Part shown: positions 53,751-62,792 of the stretch, piece after piece
Layout: every line of letters starts with the position of its first letter
Numbering within the stretch: position 1 is the first letter of the stretch
Origin: Pseudoalteromonas sp. Scap06
Lineage (GTDB): Bacteria; Pseudomonadota; Gammaproteobacteria; Enterobacterales; Alteromonadaceae
Reading direction: 5' to 3'
DNA: 64,000 nucleotides
Assembly: GCF_013394165.1 (NCBI RefSeq)
Contig: NZ_CP041330.1
Location: forward strand, 2,534,501 to 2,598,500
Program-made: the position numbers and the translations under genes
Notes under the pieces: generated by a model
What the model was told of the DNA's origin: nothing
Seen by the model: only the letters and a program-made list of their open reading frames with translations
The model's database searches: none

Positions 53751-56700
53751 TACTGCCACTTTATTTGTATATTTTTGCTTAATGAGCTTTTTACTTGCAG
53801 ATGATTAGTCTCAATTAATGCAGTTGTGTTCTCTGTAATCTGGGCAAATAAACCGTCCGCCTCGCAACTTATATTATCCAACCCTATCCATGCATTTCGA
53901 TTGGAGTTCTTAGCGGCATATAAACAATGATCAGCAATGTCAACGACCCGCTCCCAACTCAATGCTTGAGGCCTATTGGGTAGAAATGGGTAGCTTGCAA
54001 ACCCAATAGAGCAGGTTTTATTAATCGTTTCGCTATCACTAATTTTAAAAGCGTGTTTTTCTATAGCCGCTCTAAGTCTTTCGGCTAATTCAGCGGCATT
54101 ATTACGTTCTGAAAAACGTGCAACGACTAAAAACTCCTCTCCGCCCCATCTAACACAATAATCTAACTCTCTAAATATCTGCTTTAAAACGTCCTTTATC
54201 TGCATTAATACGGCATCTCCGGCAGTATGGCCATAAACATCGTTAACTCGCTTAAAGTGATCAATATCAATAAGGAAAAAAATTAGATCGGCATCTTTAA
54301 TAGTTGCTAGTGTTTTTTGCTCGCTGTGTTCAAAGTATTTACGATTGACCAGCTCTATATCAGCAAGTAAGTTATTGGCTAAAAATCGTCTATTGTAGAG
54401 TCCGGTTAATTCGTCGATAACACTTAACTTTACTAACTCTGCATTCGCTTGTTGTAACCCTAAAGTACGCTCTGCCACTTTAAGCTCTAGTTGCTCGTTT
54501 ACTTTTTTAATAAAGTGCACTTTTTTATATTGCGCGCGCACAAATAACCAAATAGCCAACACAACTAAGACTACATAACCGGTGTAAGCCCACCACGACA
54601 ACCAGGGTGGCGGTAGCACTTTGATTTTTAATGCTGTAGCAGTTTCATTCCAAACCCCATAAGGATTACTCGCTTTAACACGTAAAATATACTCCCCAGT
54701 AGGTAAATTAGTATAAGTTGCACGACGGTTTTTATAATCCGTTTTTATCCACTCGTTATCTAAACCAGCCATTTGAAATGCATATTGGTTTTTTTTCGAA
54801 TTAGAAAAATACAGACCACTAAACTCAAAAGTAACTAAGTTTTGCTTATGAGTTAACGTTATTTCAGAAGTACTGTGAATTGCTTTTTCGAGGCTATATC
54901 CAGATCTAATGTTATTCACAATCTCTGTTTGGGTAGCCGTTTTACGTTTAACTTCACCTACTGGTACCGACTTATTCGACAGCAACATATCAGTAAAAAC
55001 CACCTTTGGAGGTCGACTATCAATTTTAATATCATTTGGATAAAAACGATTAAACCCGTTAATACCACCAAAAAACAACTCGCCCGTTTTACTTTTAAAT
55101 GAGGCATCTGCATTAAATTCATTGCTCTGCAAGCCGTCGCTAACGTTATAATTTTTAAAGCGTTTTGTTTTAGTATTTAAGTGCGAGAGTCCTTGGTTAG
55201 TGCTCAGCCAAATACCAGTATTATCTTCTTCAATTCGGTAAATGACATTATTTGCTAAGCCATCTTCTTCAAAATAATGAGTGAAACTTCCCGTTGCCTT
55301 ATCAAGTAAATTTAAACCACTGGCTGTCCCTACCCAAATATTACCTAAATGGTCTTCTTTGATTGCGTAGACGGTATTATGACTTAAGCTTCGAGGGTTA
55401 GTATCTTGATGAGTGAAGTGAGTAAACGTTTGTGTATCAGGATTAAAATGATTAATTCCTTTCCATGTACCTAACCAAAGGTGACCACGACGATCCTCGG
55501 TGATCACTCGGATGGTATCATCATTTAAACTATTACTATTATTTGGATCATGATTGTAGTGAACAAACTGCTCTGTAAGAGGATTAAAACGACTCAATCC
55601 TTGCCATGAGCCTAACCATAAATATCCATCGCGATCTTCTGTTATTACACTAATAGCTTCTCCACGAACACTATTTATATTACTTGGATCATGGCGGAAG
55701 TGCTTAAATTTCTCTGTTGAAGGATCAAAACGACTTAACCCTCCTTGATCGGCCCCAAGCCACAAATAGCCTTGCTTATCTTGGGTTATTGCGTAAATAC
55801 GATCGTCGTTTAAACTGTTGCTGCTGGTGTCATCATGTCGATAATGAGTAAACTTCTCAGAAGCTGAATTAAATTTATTAAGCCCACCTCCCCATGTACC
55901 TATCCATAATGACCCCTCACGGTCTTGGGTAATTGCTCTGATCATATTATGGCTAAGGCTGTAAGGGTCTGTTCTTTGGTGGTTGTAATGGGTAAACTGC
56001 CTAGCAATTGAATTTGAACGATTGAGACCTCCGCCGTCCATTCCTACCCACAAGTTATCATGCTGATCGTAAATAATTGCTCTAACAATATCGTTGCTTA
56101 AACTATTAGGATTTGTTGCATCATAACGATAATGAGTAAATTGTTTCTTGGTAATATTAAAATAATTAAGCCCACCACCTAGCGTAGCTAGCCATAGATT
56201 ACCTTGTTTATCGGGCGTAATTGCATCGACATTGTTATCACTTAAACTGTTGTCGTTATTTGATTGATATTTATAATGGGTAAACTTTTTTTCTACTAAA
56301 TTAAAATAACTTAAACCGCTACCACGTGTTCCTATCCACAAGTTATCTAAATCATCTATATGAATGGCACTAATAGTATTATTGCTAAGACTATTTATTT
56401 GATTAGGCTGATGACTATAATGGCTAAACAGTCCTGTTTTTGGACTGAAATGGTTAAGGCCCCCATTCCATGTTCCTATCCAAAGTGAGCCGTTATCATC
56501 CGAAGTTATAACACTAATCGCGTCATCGCTAATACTATTTTTAGTATCAGCTTGATGGCGATAATGAGTAAACTTTTTGGTACTGGGGTTAAACCGATTC
56601 AGGCCACCTTTATCTGTTCCAATCCATATATTGCCTTGCGAGTCTTGGGTAATAGCGTGCACTGAGTTATCGCTTAAACTATTTGCATCGTTTGGATCAT

Positions 56701-57073
56701 GCATATAACGGATAAACCGCTCAGTAGTAGGATCAAAACGGTTAATACCACCTCCTCGTGTGCCTATCCATAATTCACCGTCTTTACCTTGAGTAATTAC
56801 CTTAATATAGTTATTTGATAACGAATACAAATCATCTTTCTGTTTTTTAAAGACCTTAAACTCATAACCATCGTAACGCGCAAGGCCTTCCTCAGTTCCG
56901 ATCCATAAAAACCCTTGCTGATCTTGTAAAATCGCTTTTGCACTGCTTTGTGGTAACCCATTTTCTATTGATAAGCGCTCAAAACGCACAGCAGGACCTG
57001 CAGCTAATACAGATGGGATCGAAAACACAATAACAAGCCACATTATGCACAAATACTTTATTTTTTTACTCAA
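53750..57073 (-). CDS. Two-propeller sensor diguanylate cyclase
   Basis: The 1107-residue membrane sensor has a signal peptide (IMWLVIVFSIPSVLAA). Fourteen Reg_prop blades of about 47 residues follow, with the pattern LWIGT-x-GGLNRF...F-x-HYRHD...NSLS. They should build two seven-bladed beta-propellers, followed by a Y_Y_Y domain (ITLTHKQNLVTFEFSGLYF ... GEYILRVKASNPYG). One transmembrane helix (WWAYTGYVVLVVLAIWLFV), a coiled coil and an intact GGDEF domain (RWGGEEFLVVARF; IDHFKRVNDVYGHTAGD) follow. The TTG at 57073 is taken as start because GGAG lies 8 nt upstream and it opens the signal peptide. Such sensors often respond to extracellular polysaccharide breakdown products. Confidence 0.93.
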   Translation of the reverse strand: MSKKIKYLCIMWLVIVFSIPSVLAAGPAVRFERLSIENGLPQSSAKAILQDQQGFLWIGTEEGLARYDGYEFKVFKKQKDDLYSLSNNYIKVITQGKDGELWIGTRGGGINRFDPTTERFIRYMHDPNDANSLSDNSVHAITQDSQGNIWIGTDKGGLNRFNPSTKKFTHYRHQADTKNSISDDAISVITSDDNGSLWIGTWNGGLNHFSPKTGLFSHYSHQPNQINSLSNNTISAIHIDDLDNLWIGTRGSGLSYFNLVEKKFTHYKYQSNNDNSLSDNNVDAITPDKQGNLWLATLGGGLNYFNITKKQFTHYRYDATNPNSLSNDIVRAIIYDQHDNLWVGMDGGGLNRSNSIARQFTHYNHQRTDPYSLSHNMIRAITQDREGSLWIGTWGGGLNKFNSASEKFTHYRHDDTSSNSLNDDRIYAITQDKQGYLWLGADQGGLSRFDPSTEKFKHFRHDPSNINSVRGEAISVITEDRDGYLWLGSWQGLSRFNPLTEQFVHYNHDPNNSNSLNDDTIRVITEDRRGHLWLGTWKGINHFNPDTQTFTHFTHQDTNPRSLSHNTVYAIKEDHLGNIWVGTASGLNLLDKATGSFTHYFEEDGLANNVIYRIEEDNTGIWLSTNQGLSHLNTKTKRFKNYNVSDGLQSNEFNADASFKSKTGELFFGGINGFNRFYPNDIKIDSRPPKVVFTDMLLSNKSVPVGEVKRKTATQTEIVNNIRSGYSLEKAIHSTSEITLTHKQNLVTFEFSGLYFSNSKKNQYAFQMAGLDNEWIKTDYKNRRATYTNLPTGEYILRVKASNPYGVWNETATALKIKVLPPPWLSWWAYTGYVVLVVLAIWLFVRAQYKKVHFIKKVNEQLELKVAERTLGLQQANAELVKLSVIDELTGLYNRRFLANNLLADIELVNRKYFEHSEQKTLATIKDADLIFFLIDIDHFKRVNDVYGHTAGDAVLMQIKDVLKQIFRELDYCVRWGGEEFLVVARFSERNNAAELAERLRAAIEKHAFKISDSETINKTCSIGFASYPFLPNRPQALSWERVVDIADHCLYAAKNSNRNAWIGLDNISCEADGLFAQITENTTALIETNHLQVKSSLSKNIQIKWQ

Positions 57074-57300
57074 ACAGAAAACTCCAATTACCAGGGGCTG
57101 TTGTATTTCAGAATTAAAACTTGTTTCACCGAGGGGAGACTTTATCACGCTACGAGTTGGTAACTTAGTAGGCGAAGAAAATAAGCAGGCAAAGCTGCAG
57201 CGTCAAGCCCATGTCCCTTAGCAGAATCCAAGCAATCACCTTTCATTTAAAATAGTAGGTTACTTTACAAATATATATAATATTTAATTAATAAAGACAC

Positions 57301-57330
57301 AAAAAAGCGCGAGCTAAACTCACGCTTTCA
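57301..57330 (-). terminator. Terminator of the 57.4 kb gene
   Basis: The imperfect stem AAAGCGCGAG / CTCACGCTTT is followed by a T run on the - strand, 37 nt after the stop codon. Confidence 0.7.
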
Positions 57331-57366
57331 TTATTTAACATGTAAAGTCTGGTTAATAACTAGTGC

Positions 57367-58299
57367 TTATTTGCCTTTAACTTCTAAGTTTATAAACTTA
57401 ACCAGCTCTTCAGGTTGCCCTGCTAATATCATTAGCTGCTGATTTACTTCCATCATGGTTTTACCTTCCGGTAGTTTAGCCGAGACACTAAGCGAATTTA
57501 GGCCTTTAGCAAAGTCAGTTAATGCTTGTGCTATTTCTTCGGTTACCGGCGCTTGTTGTAACTGTTGAGCCAGCATCATTTGCATTTGCTCTAGTGTCAT
57601 ACCTTGTTTGGCTAGCTCACTTTCTAGCAAGGTACTTAACTCACCTTGATTATCGAGCATTACACTCAAAGTACGTGGCTCTAACTTGCTCATTGCTTGC
57701 ATAATAAGTGTTTGCTGTTGTAACTCTTGCTCATAAGTAAGCGGGGTATCACCTGCTGTTTGCTGAGCTTTGCTTATTTCTAGTGAAGCATCCATAAGCG
57801 CTTTAGAATTAGCCAGTCCCATATTCATATCAATGCTGGCAATATCGTTGGCGTGTAGTTTAACAACTATATCGCTGTTTCCAGATTGTTCATCGTAATC
57901 TAATGATGAGTGTAAATCATAACTGGCCGAGGCAAGTTGTGTATTTGTATCTGCTGGCAGTGTAGCGACAAAACCTTCATCAAATTGGAAATTCTTTAGT
58001 GTAAAAGCAGTATGTGGCGATATTTTATCGGTTTCGTAACCTGTTACTTCCACATGCTCAACTGTGGCAATATTTTTACCCTCAGGGCTAGTCACTTCTA
58101 TATTGCTAATAGCAACACTATTTGAAATAACACTCGCCGATAGCTCTGCATAGTTAAAGCTTGCACCTGTTTGCTCGCTAACCAAAGCCAACTGCTTATC
58201 AACCTCAGCGCGTACCTCTTGGGTTGCTACATAGTTTGCATAGCTTACGCCACCCACACCTGCAGCAATAATCGCGGCTGTAATCACTAATTTCTTCAT
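57367..58299 (-). CDS. Hypothetical periplasmic protein anchored by its N-terminus
   Basis: The 310-residue protein begins with an export signal or signal anchor (KKLVITAAIIAAGVGGVSYANYVA). Alternating beta-strand sequence follows (FNYAELSASVISNSVAISNIEVTSPEGKNIATVEHVEVTGYETDKI), then a Gln-rich helical C-terminal half (LEQMQMMLAQQLQQAPVTEEIAQALTDF). The first half recalls repeated-strand proteins of the DUF945/AsmA-like envelope group, but I cannot place it firmly. It lies downstream of radA on the same strand with a 71-bp gap. Function unknown. Confidence 0.7.
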   Translation of the reverse strand: MKKLVITAAIIAAGVGGVSYANYVATQEVRAEVDKQLALVSEQTGASFNYAELSASVISNSVAISNIEVTSPEGKNIATVEHVEVTGYETDKISPHTAFTLKNFQFDEGFVATLPADTNTQLASASYDLHSSLDYDEQSGNSDIVVKLHANDIASIDMNMGLANSKALMDASLEISKAQQTAGDTPLTYEQELQQQTLIMQAMSKLEPRTLSVMLDNQGELSTLLESELAKQGMTLEQMQMMLAQQLQQAPVTEEIAQALTDFAKGLNSLSVSAKLPEGKTMMEVNQQLMILAGQPEELVKFINLEVKGK

Positions 58300-58370
58300 G
58301 TTATTTCCTTATTCTGTATATAAGCGGTATTACTCTAAAGAGTAACATTGCTCGGCAGTCGCTGTAAGCG

Positions 58371-59756
58371 TTAATTTATTAAGCTAAGTAGCTCGTGCAC
58401 TGTTTTAACTGGCGTTATTTTAGCACCTAGCCCTTCCATGGATTTATGGTAATTACGAAATGGGATAAATATTTCAGTAAACCCATGTTGCGCCGCTTCT
58501 TTAACACGGGGCACACCACTGTCGATTGGGCGTACATCACCATTTAAACTTAACTCTCCCATAATACAGGTGGTTCGTGGAACAACGAATTCGTTTAAAC
58601 TACTCAAAAGTGCAGTAACAAGCGCTAAGTCAATACAGGTTTCTGATTCATCAATTTTTAAACCACCGACAATATTAAAAAACGTATCGTGGAATATTTT
58701 GGTTTTAGTGTGCTTACGTAAAATACCGGTAAGCATTTTAATCCGATTCATATTTAAACCAACACATACTCGCTGTGGAAACTCTGCCTCGGTTTCTGTG
58801 GTTAAACACTGAATTTCAAGTAGTAAATTACGATTTCCCTTACGAATACAGGTAATCGTCGACCCTGGTGACTCGGTGGTTGAACCCGATAAGAAAATTT
58901 CACTGGGGTTATCAACACTGAGCATTCCGCGTTCACACATTTTAAAAATACCGACAGTATCTATATCACCAAAGCGATTTTTATTAGCGCGTAGGGTGCG
59001 CACTTGACCATCGTTGGTATCAATATGTAACAGTGCATCAACTATATGTACTAGAGTTTGCGGGCCGGCTATTTCATTATTCTTATTTACGTGAGCAATA
59101 ATAAACATAGTCACGTCGTTTTGCTTACAGTACTGTGTTAATGCCTGAGCAGCACTTTTCACCTGAGAAGGCGAACCAGGGCTACCATTTGCGGTATCGG
59201 TAACAACTGCTTGAATGGAGTCAATAACGGCAAATTTAATTTTGTTTTTATCAAGCTCTTCAATAATAGTTTCAACACTGGTCTCAGACAGTAAATAAAG
59301 TTCATCTTCGTTGTAATTAAGCTTTAACCGGTTAACCCTGTTTTTAAACTGCGACAGGGACTCCTCAGCAGTACAGTAAAGTGATGGCATACGCTGAGAC
59401 ATTCTTGCCACTAAATCAGATAGCAGCGTTGTTTTACCCGCCCCAGGATCGCCAGAAATAATATTAACTGAGCCGGTGGTTACACCGCCACTTAGCACAC
59501 GATCTAGTTCACCAATTTCGGTAAGCTGTTTTTCAGCCTCTGCAGTGGCTACATCATTAATCTTTTTAGAACCACCACCAATGCCGCCTGCATAGCCACC
59601 TACACTTGCACGAGCAGCTACCTTTTTGTTTTGCCCTGCAGAGGGTTTAAACTCTGCTAAAGTGTTCCACGCGCCACAGCGACACTGACCTTGCCAGCGT
59701 TGATAGTTCATGCCACATTCTGTACAAACAAACTCTACTCTTGCCGCTTTAGCCAT
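58371..59756 (-). CDS. radA: DNA repair protein RadA/Sms
   Basis: RadA (461 aa) is a RecA-like helicase that extends branches during homologous recombination. It has an N-terminal zinc finger (CTECGMNYQRWQGQCRCGAWN), Walker A GDPGAGKTT, Walker B AVIDSIQAV and the RadA-specific KNRFG motif (RANKNRFGDIDTVGIF). The C-terminal Lon-like domain carries GLNMNRIKMLTGILRKHTK and GVPRVKEAAQHGFTEIFIPFRN. All family hallmarks are intact, and the length is typical. It is upstream of the unknown envelope protein gene. Confidence 0.97.
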   Translation of the reverse strand: MAKAARVEFVCTECGMNYQRWQGQCRCGAWNTLAEFKPSAGQNKKVAARASVGGYAGGIGGGSKKINDVATAEAEKQLTEIGELDRVLSGGVTTGSVNIISGDPGAGKTTLLSDLVARMSQRMPSLYCTAEESLSQFKNRVNRLKLNYNEDELYLLSETSVETIIEELDKNKIKFAVIDSIQAVVTDTANGSPGSPSQVKSAAQALTQYCKQNDVTMFIIAHVNKNNEIAGPQTLVHIVDALLHIDTNDGQVRTLRANKNRFGDIDTVGIFKMCERGMLSVDNPSEIFLSGSTTESPGSTITCIRKGNRNLLLEIQCLTTETEAEFPQRVCVGLNMNRIKMLTGILRKHTKTKIFHDTFFNIVGGLKIDESETCIDLALVTALLSSLNEFVVPRTTCIMGELSLNGDVRPIDSGVPRVKEAAQHGFTEIFIPFRNYHKSMEGLGAKITPVKTVHELLSLIN

Positions 59757-59805
59757 TTAAACCTTACCTACTATTCTTTATTTTGAAATACACAGTGTTA
59801 AGCGC

Positions 59806-59907
59806 TTATTTTGCCATTGCTGGCTCTACCTTAGCAACAACGTCTTGTGGATCAGCGCATTTAGTATCACACTCACAGTATGCTAATGTAGTTTCACTTA
59901 ACCTACT
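59806..59907 (-). pseudogene. Possible gene remnant with a Cys-rich end
   Basis: A 33-codon open frame on the - strand reads ...YCECDTKCADPQDVVAKVEPAMAK and a stop. It has no start codon (ATG, GTG or TTG) and no upstream continuation. The CxCxxxC pattern looks protein-like, so it may be the surviving 3' end of a lost gene. Very short; could be chance. Confidence 0.25.
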
Positions 59908-59981
59908 TTAGGGCATGTTTCTTGCTTTAAAAAACTAATTAACCCTTGCCAATTAATTGGCTATTAGAGAATAACAATAAA

Positions 59982-60180
59982 TAACCTGAACTCTGGTTAA
60001 GATATTTACTAACATATTGAGTCAAAATAGATATTTGTGCTTATTTTTCTCTAGCTAGAGATTTTTAGTGAAAACAAGGCGAAATTACGCGTCAATAGCT
60101 AGCCTATTGCAAGTAAACTCAACGCAGTTAGCGCTGAAAATAGCTGCTTGAGATGGATTTATTATCCGGAGTTCAGGTTA
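59982..60180. mobile_element. MITE-like element with inverted ends
   Basis: The 199-bp segment is bounded by TAACCTGAACTC and GAGTTCAGGTTA. Imperfect complementarity continues inward, so roughly the first 20 bp of each end pair. Inside is a perfect palindrome TCTCTAGCTAGAGA (about 60046-60059). No open frame. The rest of the radA-PilZ gap (59757-60311) is AT-rich and holds only the possible remnant at 59806. Confidence 0.7.
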
Positions 60181-60311
60181 AAAACAAAGTATAGTTACGC
60201 ATAGTATTATGGCCGCATTTGGCGGCTTTGCGAGATTCGATTTATTAAATATTCTAATAAAGAATTGTAACAGTATACCTACTTTTTAAATTAGACGGTG
60301 ACGATTTATAA

Positions 60312-62792
60312 ATGGCTGATGACGTATTGCTTAAGCATGAAGCGCTTGTAGATGAATTAAAACAGTATTTAGGAAATCCTAAATTTGATCTCATTTTCAA
60401 GACAAAAACCGCCGAGTTAACTAAACCCGAGCAGTTTTTAATAAAAATGGAAATGTCGCGTTTATCTCAGCCGATAGACCGTTTTATTGATCTGCGTAGT
60501 TTAGTCACTGGTCAAGTAAAACCTTATGAATACAAAGGCAAGCAGCACTTTATGGATGACACCGCTATTGAAGTATTTGAAGCGGCTATAAAACAACATA
60601 AAGATTACACTCTTGCAGTATACGAAGCGGTAATGAATACCGAAAATAATTATCGCGTATTACAACAAAAATCAACGACTACCCCACCTAAAGAAATTGA
60701 ATCATCGCGCGAATTGTCTACCGATGTAATTAAATTTGCAGCTTATGAAAATCGCAGTGAAGAGCGGATGAATTACTCAATTAAAATTACTATTGAGTAT
60801 GACGGACAAGCAAAAATCGATGCAAGTACCTCTGATATTTCAATCAGTGGCTGTAAAATTAAGTTAGCGTCGCGCTATCGCTTAAAAAAAGGTCAGCTTA
60901 TAAATATGCACCTAGTAGGCTTAGAGCAAGATTTTCAGCTTGGCCTCAAAAGTGGCGTTAAATATGAAGTCGTTGCAATAGAAAACACCTCAGAAGAATT
61001 TAATCATATCCGCTTGAAGCGTACATTTGAAGAAAATAACAGCGCGTTTGATCGTTTTTTAGAAAGCTTTATTCATGGCAATAAACGCCGTTATAAAGTG
61101 AATTTAGATAACACCCTCGATGCAGTTATTTCTAAAGGGTATGAACAATATTATATACCTAGGGTTAATTCTTTATATGTTTTTATTAGCCAGCAAAACG
61201 GCGTTTATTATCCTAGCCTGAGCTTAACTACTGAAAACAGTTTATTTATTCAGCGTTATTTTACTGATGAACGCAAAAAATCATGCCTTTACAATGTGTT
61301 AAATCATAAGCGTATTCGTACCTTGGCGCTAAAACCGATTGCAGTAAAAGAAGAGTATTTGTATACCTTTACCCATGTCTCTGCAGGAAAAATTTATTAT
61401 TACTCAGCCACTCGCTCAGAGCTTGAGCAACAAGCAAAATTAAAAGCGTTATTTTTTGGTTTTGGTAGCCGAAGAGACAGTTGGCGCTGCTTTAAATTAC
61501 AACTAATGCCGAGTCATACTGAAGATGCTTATATTCCTTTATCTTTACCTAACTCTTTAGGCAAAGATATTGAAAAACTAAATAAACCACCTTCACCACG
61601 TGTTGAAGGCGCAATAAAAGACGTTAAGTATTTAATGCTACTTACCCAAGTTGGTAATGAGCATGAACAACAACATTATCAACAATATGAATTTGATAAA
61701 GCCTTAGCCAATAAATTGAAATATTTTGGCCACAGTAAGCACGCATCGCCACCGGAACTTAATACTGTGCCTCTAGAGTATGTAAATCTTCGCTCTAATA
61801 AACGCTATTTATACAAAACTAATGTTGTGATTAATACTCGTGATGCGGTATTACATGGGCATACCCGTGATTTTTCAATATTTGGCTTACAGCTAGAGTG
61901 CAATCAAGAAGTGAACTTTAAAAAAGGCGATATTGTTTCGTTATCATTTCCTGATTTGCAAAAAATTACTAAAAACTATTCATTAAATCTTATTCAATAT
62001 GAAGTAATGGCTGTGAGTAAATCGCTGACTACCATTAATTTGAAAGCGTATGTAGATAAAGGCTCATCTCATACTGGGGTCGATTTTTTTACTCTTTTAA
62101 TAAGTAGCAATAAACAAAAATTAAAAGTAGCAGAAGAATCACCTAAAGTACCCGGGCTTTCTACAGCACTTAGAAATATGGTAACCAAAACGCTTTGCCA
62201 GTTTCCGATTTATTTACATAAATCAATGGCGCATTTTGAAATTGGCGCTATGGGATTTGGTTTATATCCAAGCCCACTGCATATTATTTTGCAAAATTTT
62301 TCCTTATTAAATGCTAAAACAGACTTATCGGATATTATTACTAAAGCGCATATTATTGATGTGATCACCCCTAATATTAAAGAGCGTACCCGCCAAGATC
62401 CGCCATTAGAGTTTAGTTTAATAATTAACTTTGATCCTAAAAAAGATAATATAGCGGATGCTATTACCAGCCAATGTGTTTTAGGTACTGACTGCAGCGA
62501 GTTTAAACAGCAAGTAAGAAAAGGGCTTAAATCTGAGCTGATTTTTATAATGCGTTTATATATTTCACGCACTGGTCGACTCGATACTGACTACCTAGCA
62601 AACGAGCTAAAATACGTCAGCCAATACGCAATTCACAAGGCCAAAGACTTAGAGGATGCTTTGTGGTCTGTATCAGGTGTTGGCGATATTATTGATGTCA
62701 GTGATGAAGCGCTTGAGCATTTAGCGCTCAACCAACAACAGGTTGAGCAAATGTCTAGACGAAAGCTCATCTGGTTAAATCGTTTACGTTAA
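60312..62792 (+). CDS. Two-PilZ-domain c-di-GMP-binding protein
   Basis: The 826-residue protein has no export signal or membrane helix. It has two PilZ domains, each with both c-di-GMP contacts. The first has RSEER (near residue 154) then DISISGCK (near 178). The second has RSNKR (near 495) then DFSIFGLQ (near 520). The regions between and after are unrecognised alpha/beta sequence. Proteins of this type act as c-di-GMP receptors for motility or surface functions. The gene is convergent with serB and their stop codons share the palindrome TTAA (4-nt overlap). Confidence 0.9.
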   Translation: MADDVLLKHEALVDELKQYLGNPKFDLIFKTKTAELTKPEQFLIKMEMSRLSQPIDRFIDLRSLVTGQVKPYEYKGKQHFMDDTAIEVFEAAIKQHKDYTLAVYEAVMNTENNYRVLQQKSTTTPPKEIESSRELSTDVIKFAAYENRSEERMNYSIKITIEYDGQAKIDASTSDISISGCKIKLASRYRLKKGQLINMHLVGLEQDFQLGLKSGVKYEVVAIENTSEEFNHIRLKRTFEENNSAFDRFLESFIHGNKRRYKVNLDNTLDAVISKGYEQYYIPRVNSLYVFISQQNGVYYPSLSLTTENSLFIQRYFTDERKKSCLYNVLNHKRIRTLALKPIAVKEEYLYTFTHVSAGKIYYYSATRSELEQQAKLKALFFGFGSRRDSWRCFKLQLMPSHTEDAYIPLSLPNSLGKDIEKLNKPPSPRVEGAIKDVKYLMLLTQVGNEHEQQHYQQYEFDKALANKLKYFGHSKHASPPELNTVPLEYVNLRSNKRYLYKTNVVINTRDAVLHGHTRDFSIFGLQLECNQEVNFKKGDIVSLSFPDLQKITKNYSLNLIQYEVMAVSKSLTTINLKAYVDKGSSHTGVDFFTLLISSNKQKLKVAEESPKVPGLSTALRNMVTKTLCQFPIYLHKSMAHFEIGAMGFGLYPSPLHIILQNFSLLNAKTDLSDIITKAHIIDVITPNIKERTRQDPPLEFSLIINFDPKKDNIADAITSQCVLGTDCSEFKQQVRKGLKSELIFIMRLYISRTGRLDTDYLANELKYVSQYAIHKAKDLEDALWSVSGVGDIIDVSDEALEHLALNQQQVEQMSRRKLIWLNRLR

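Noticed and set aside
53750..57073. DNA tandem repeat in the propeller gene as a mobile or CRISPR feature
   Set aside because: The periodicity is explained by the protein blades of about 47 residues.
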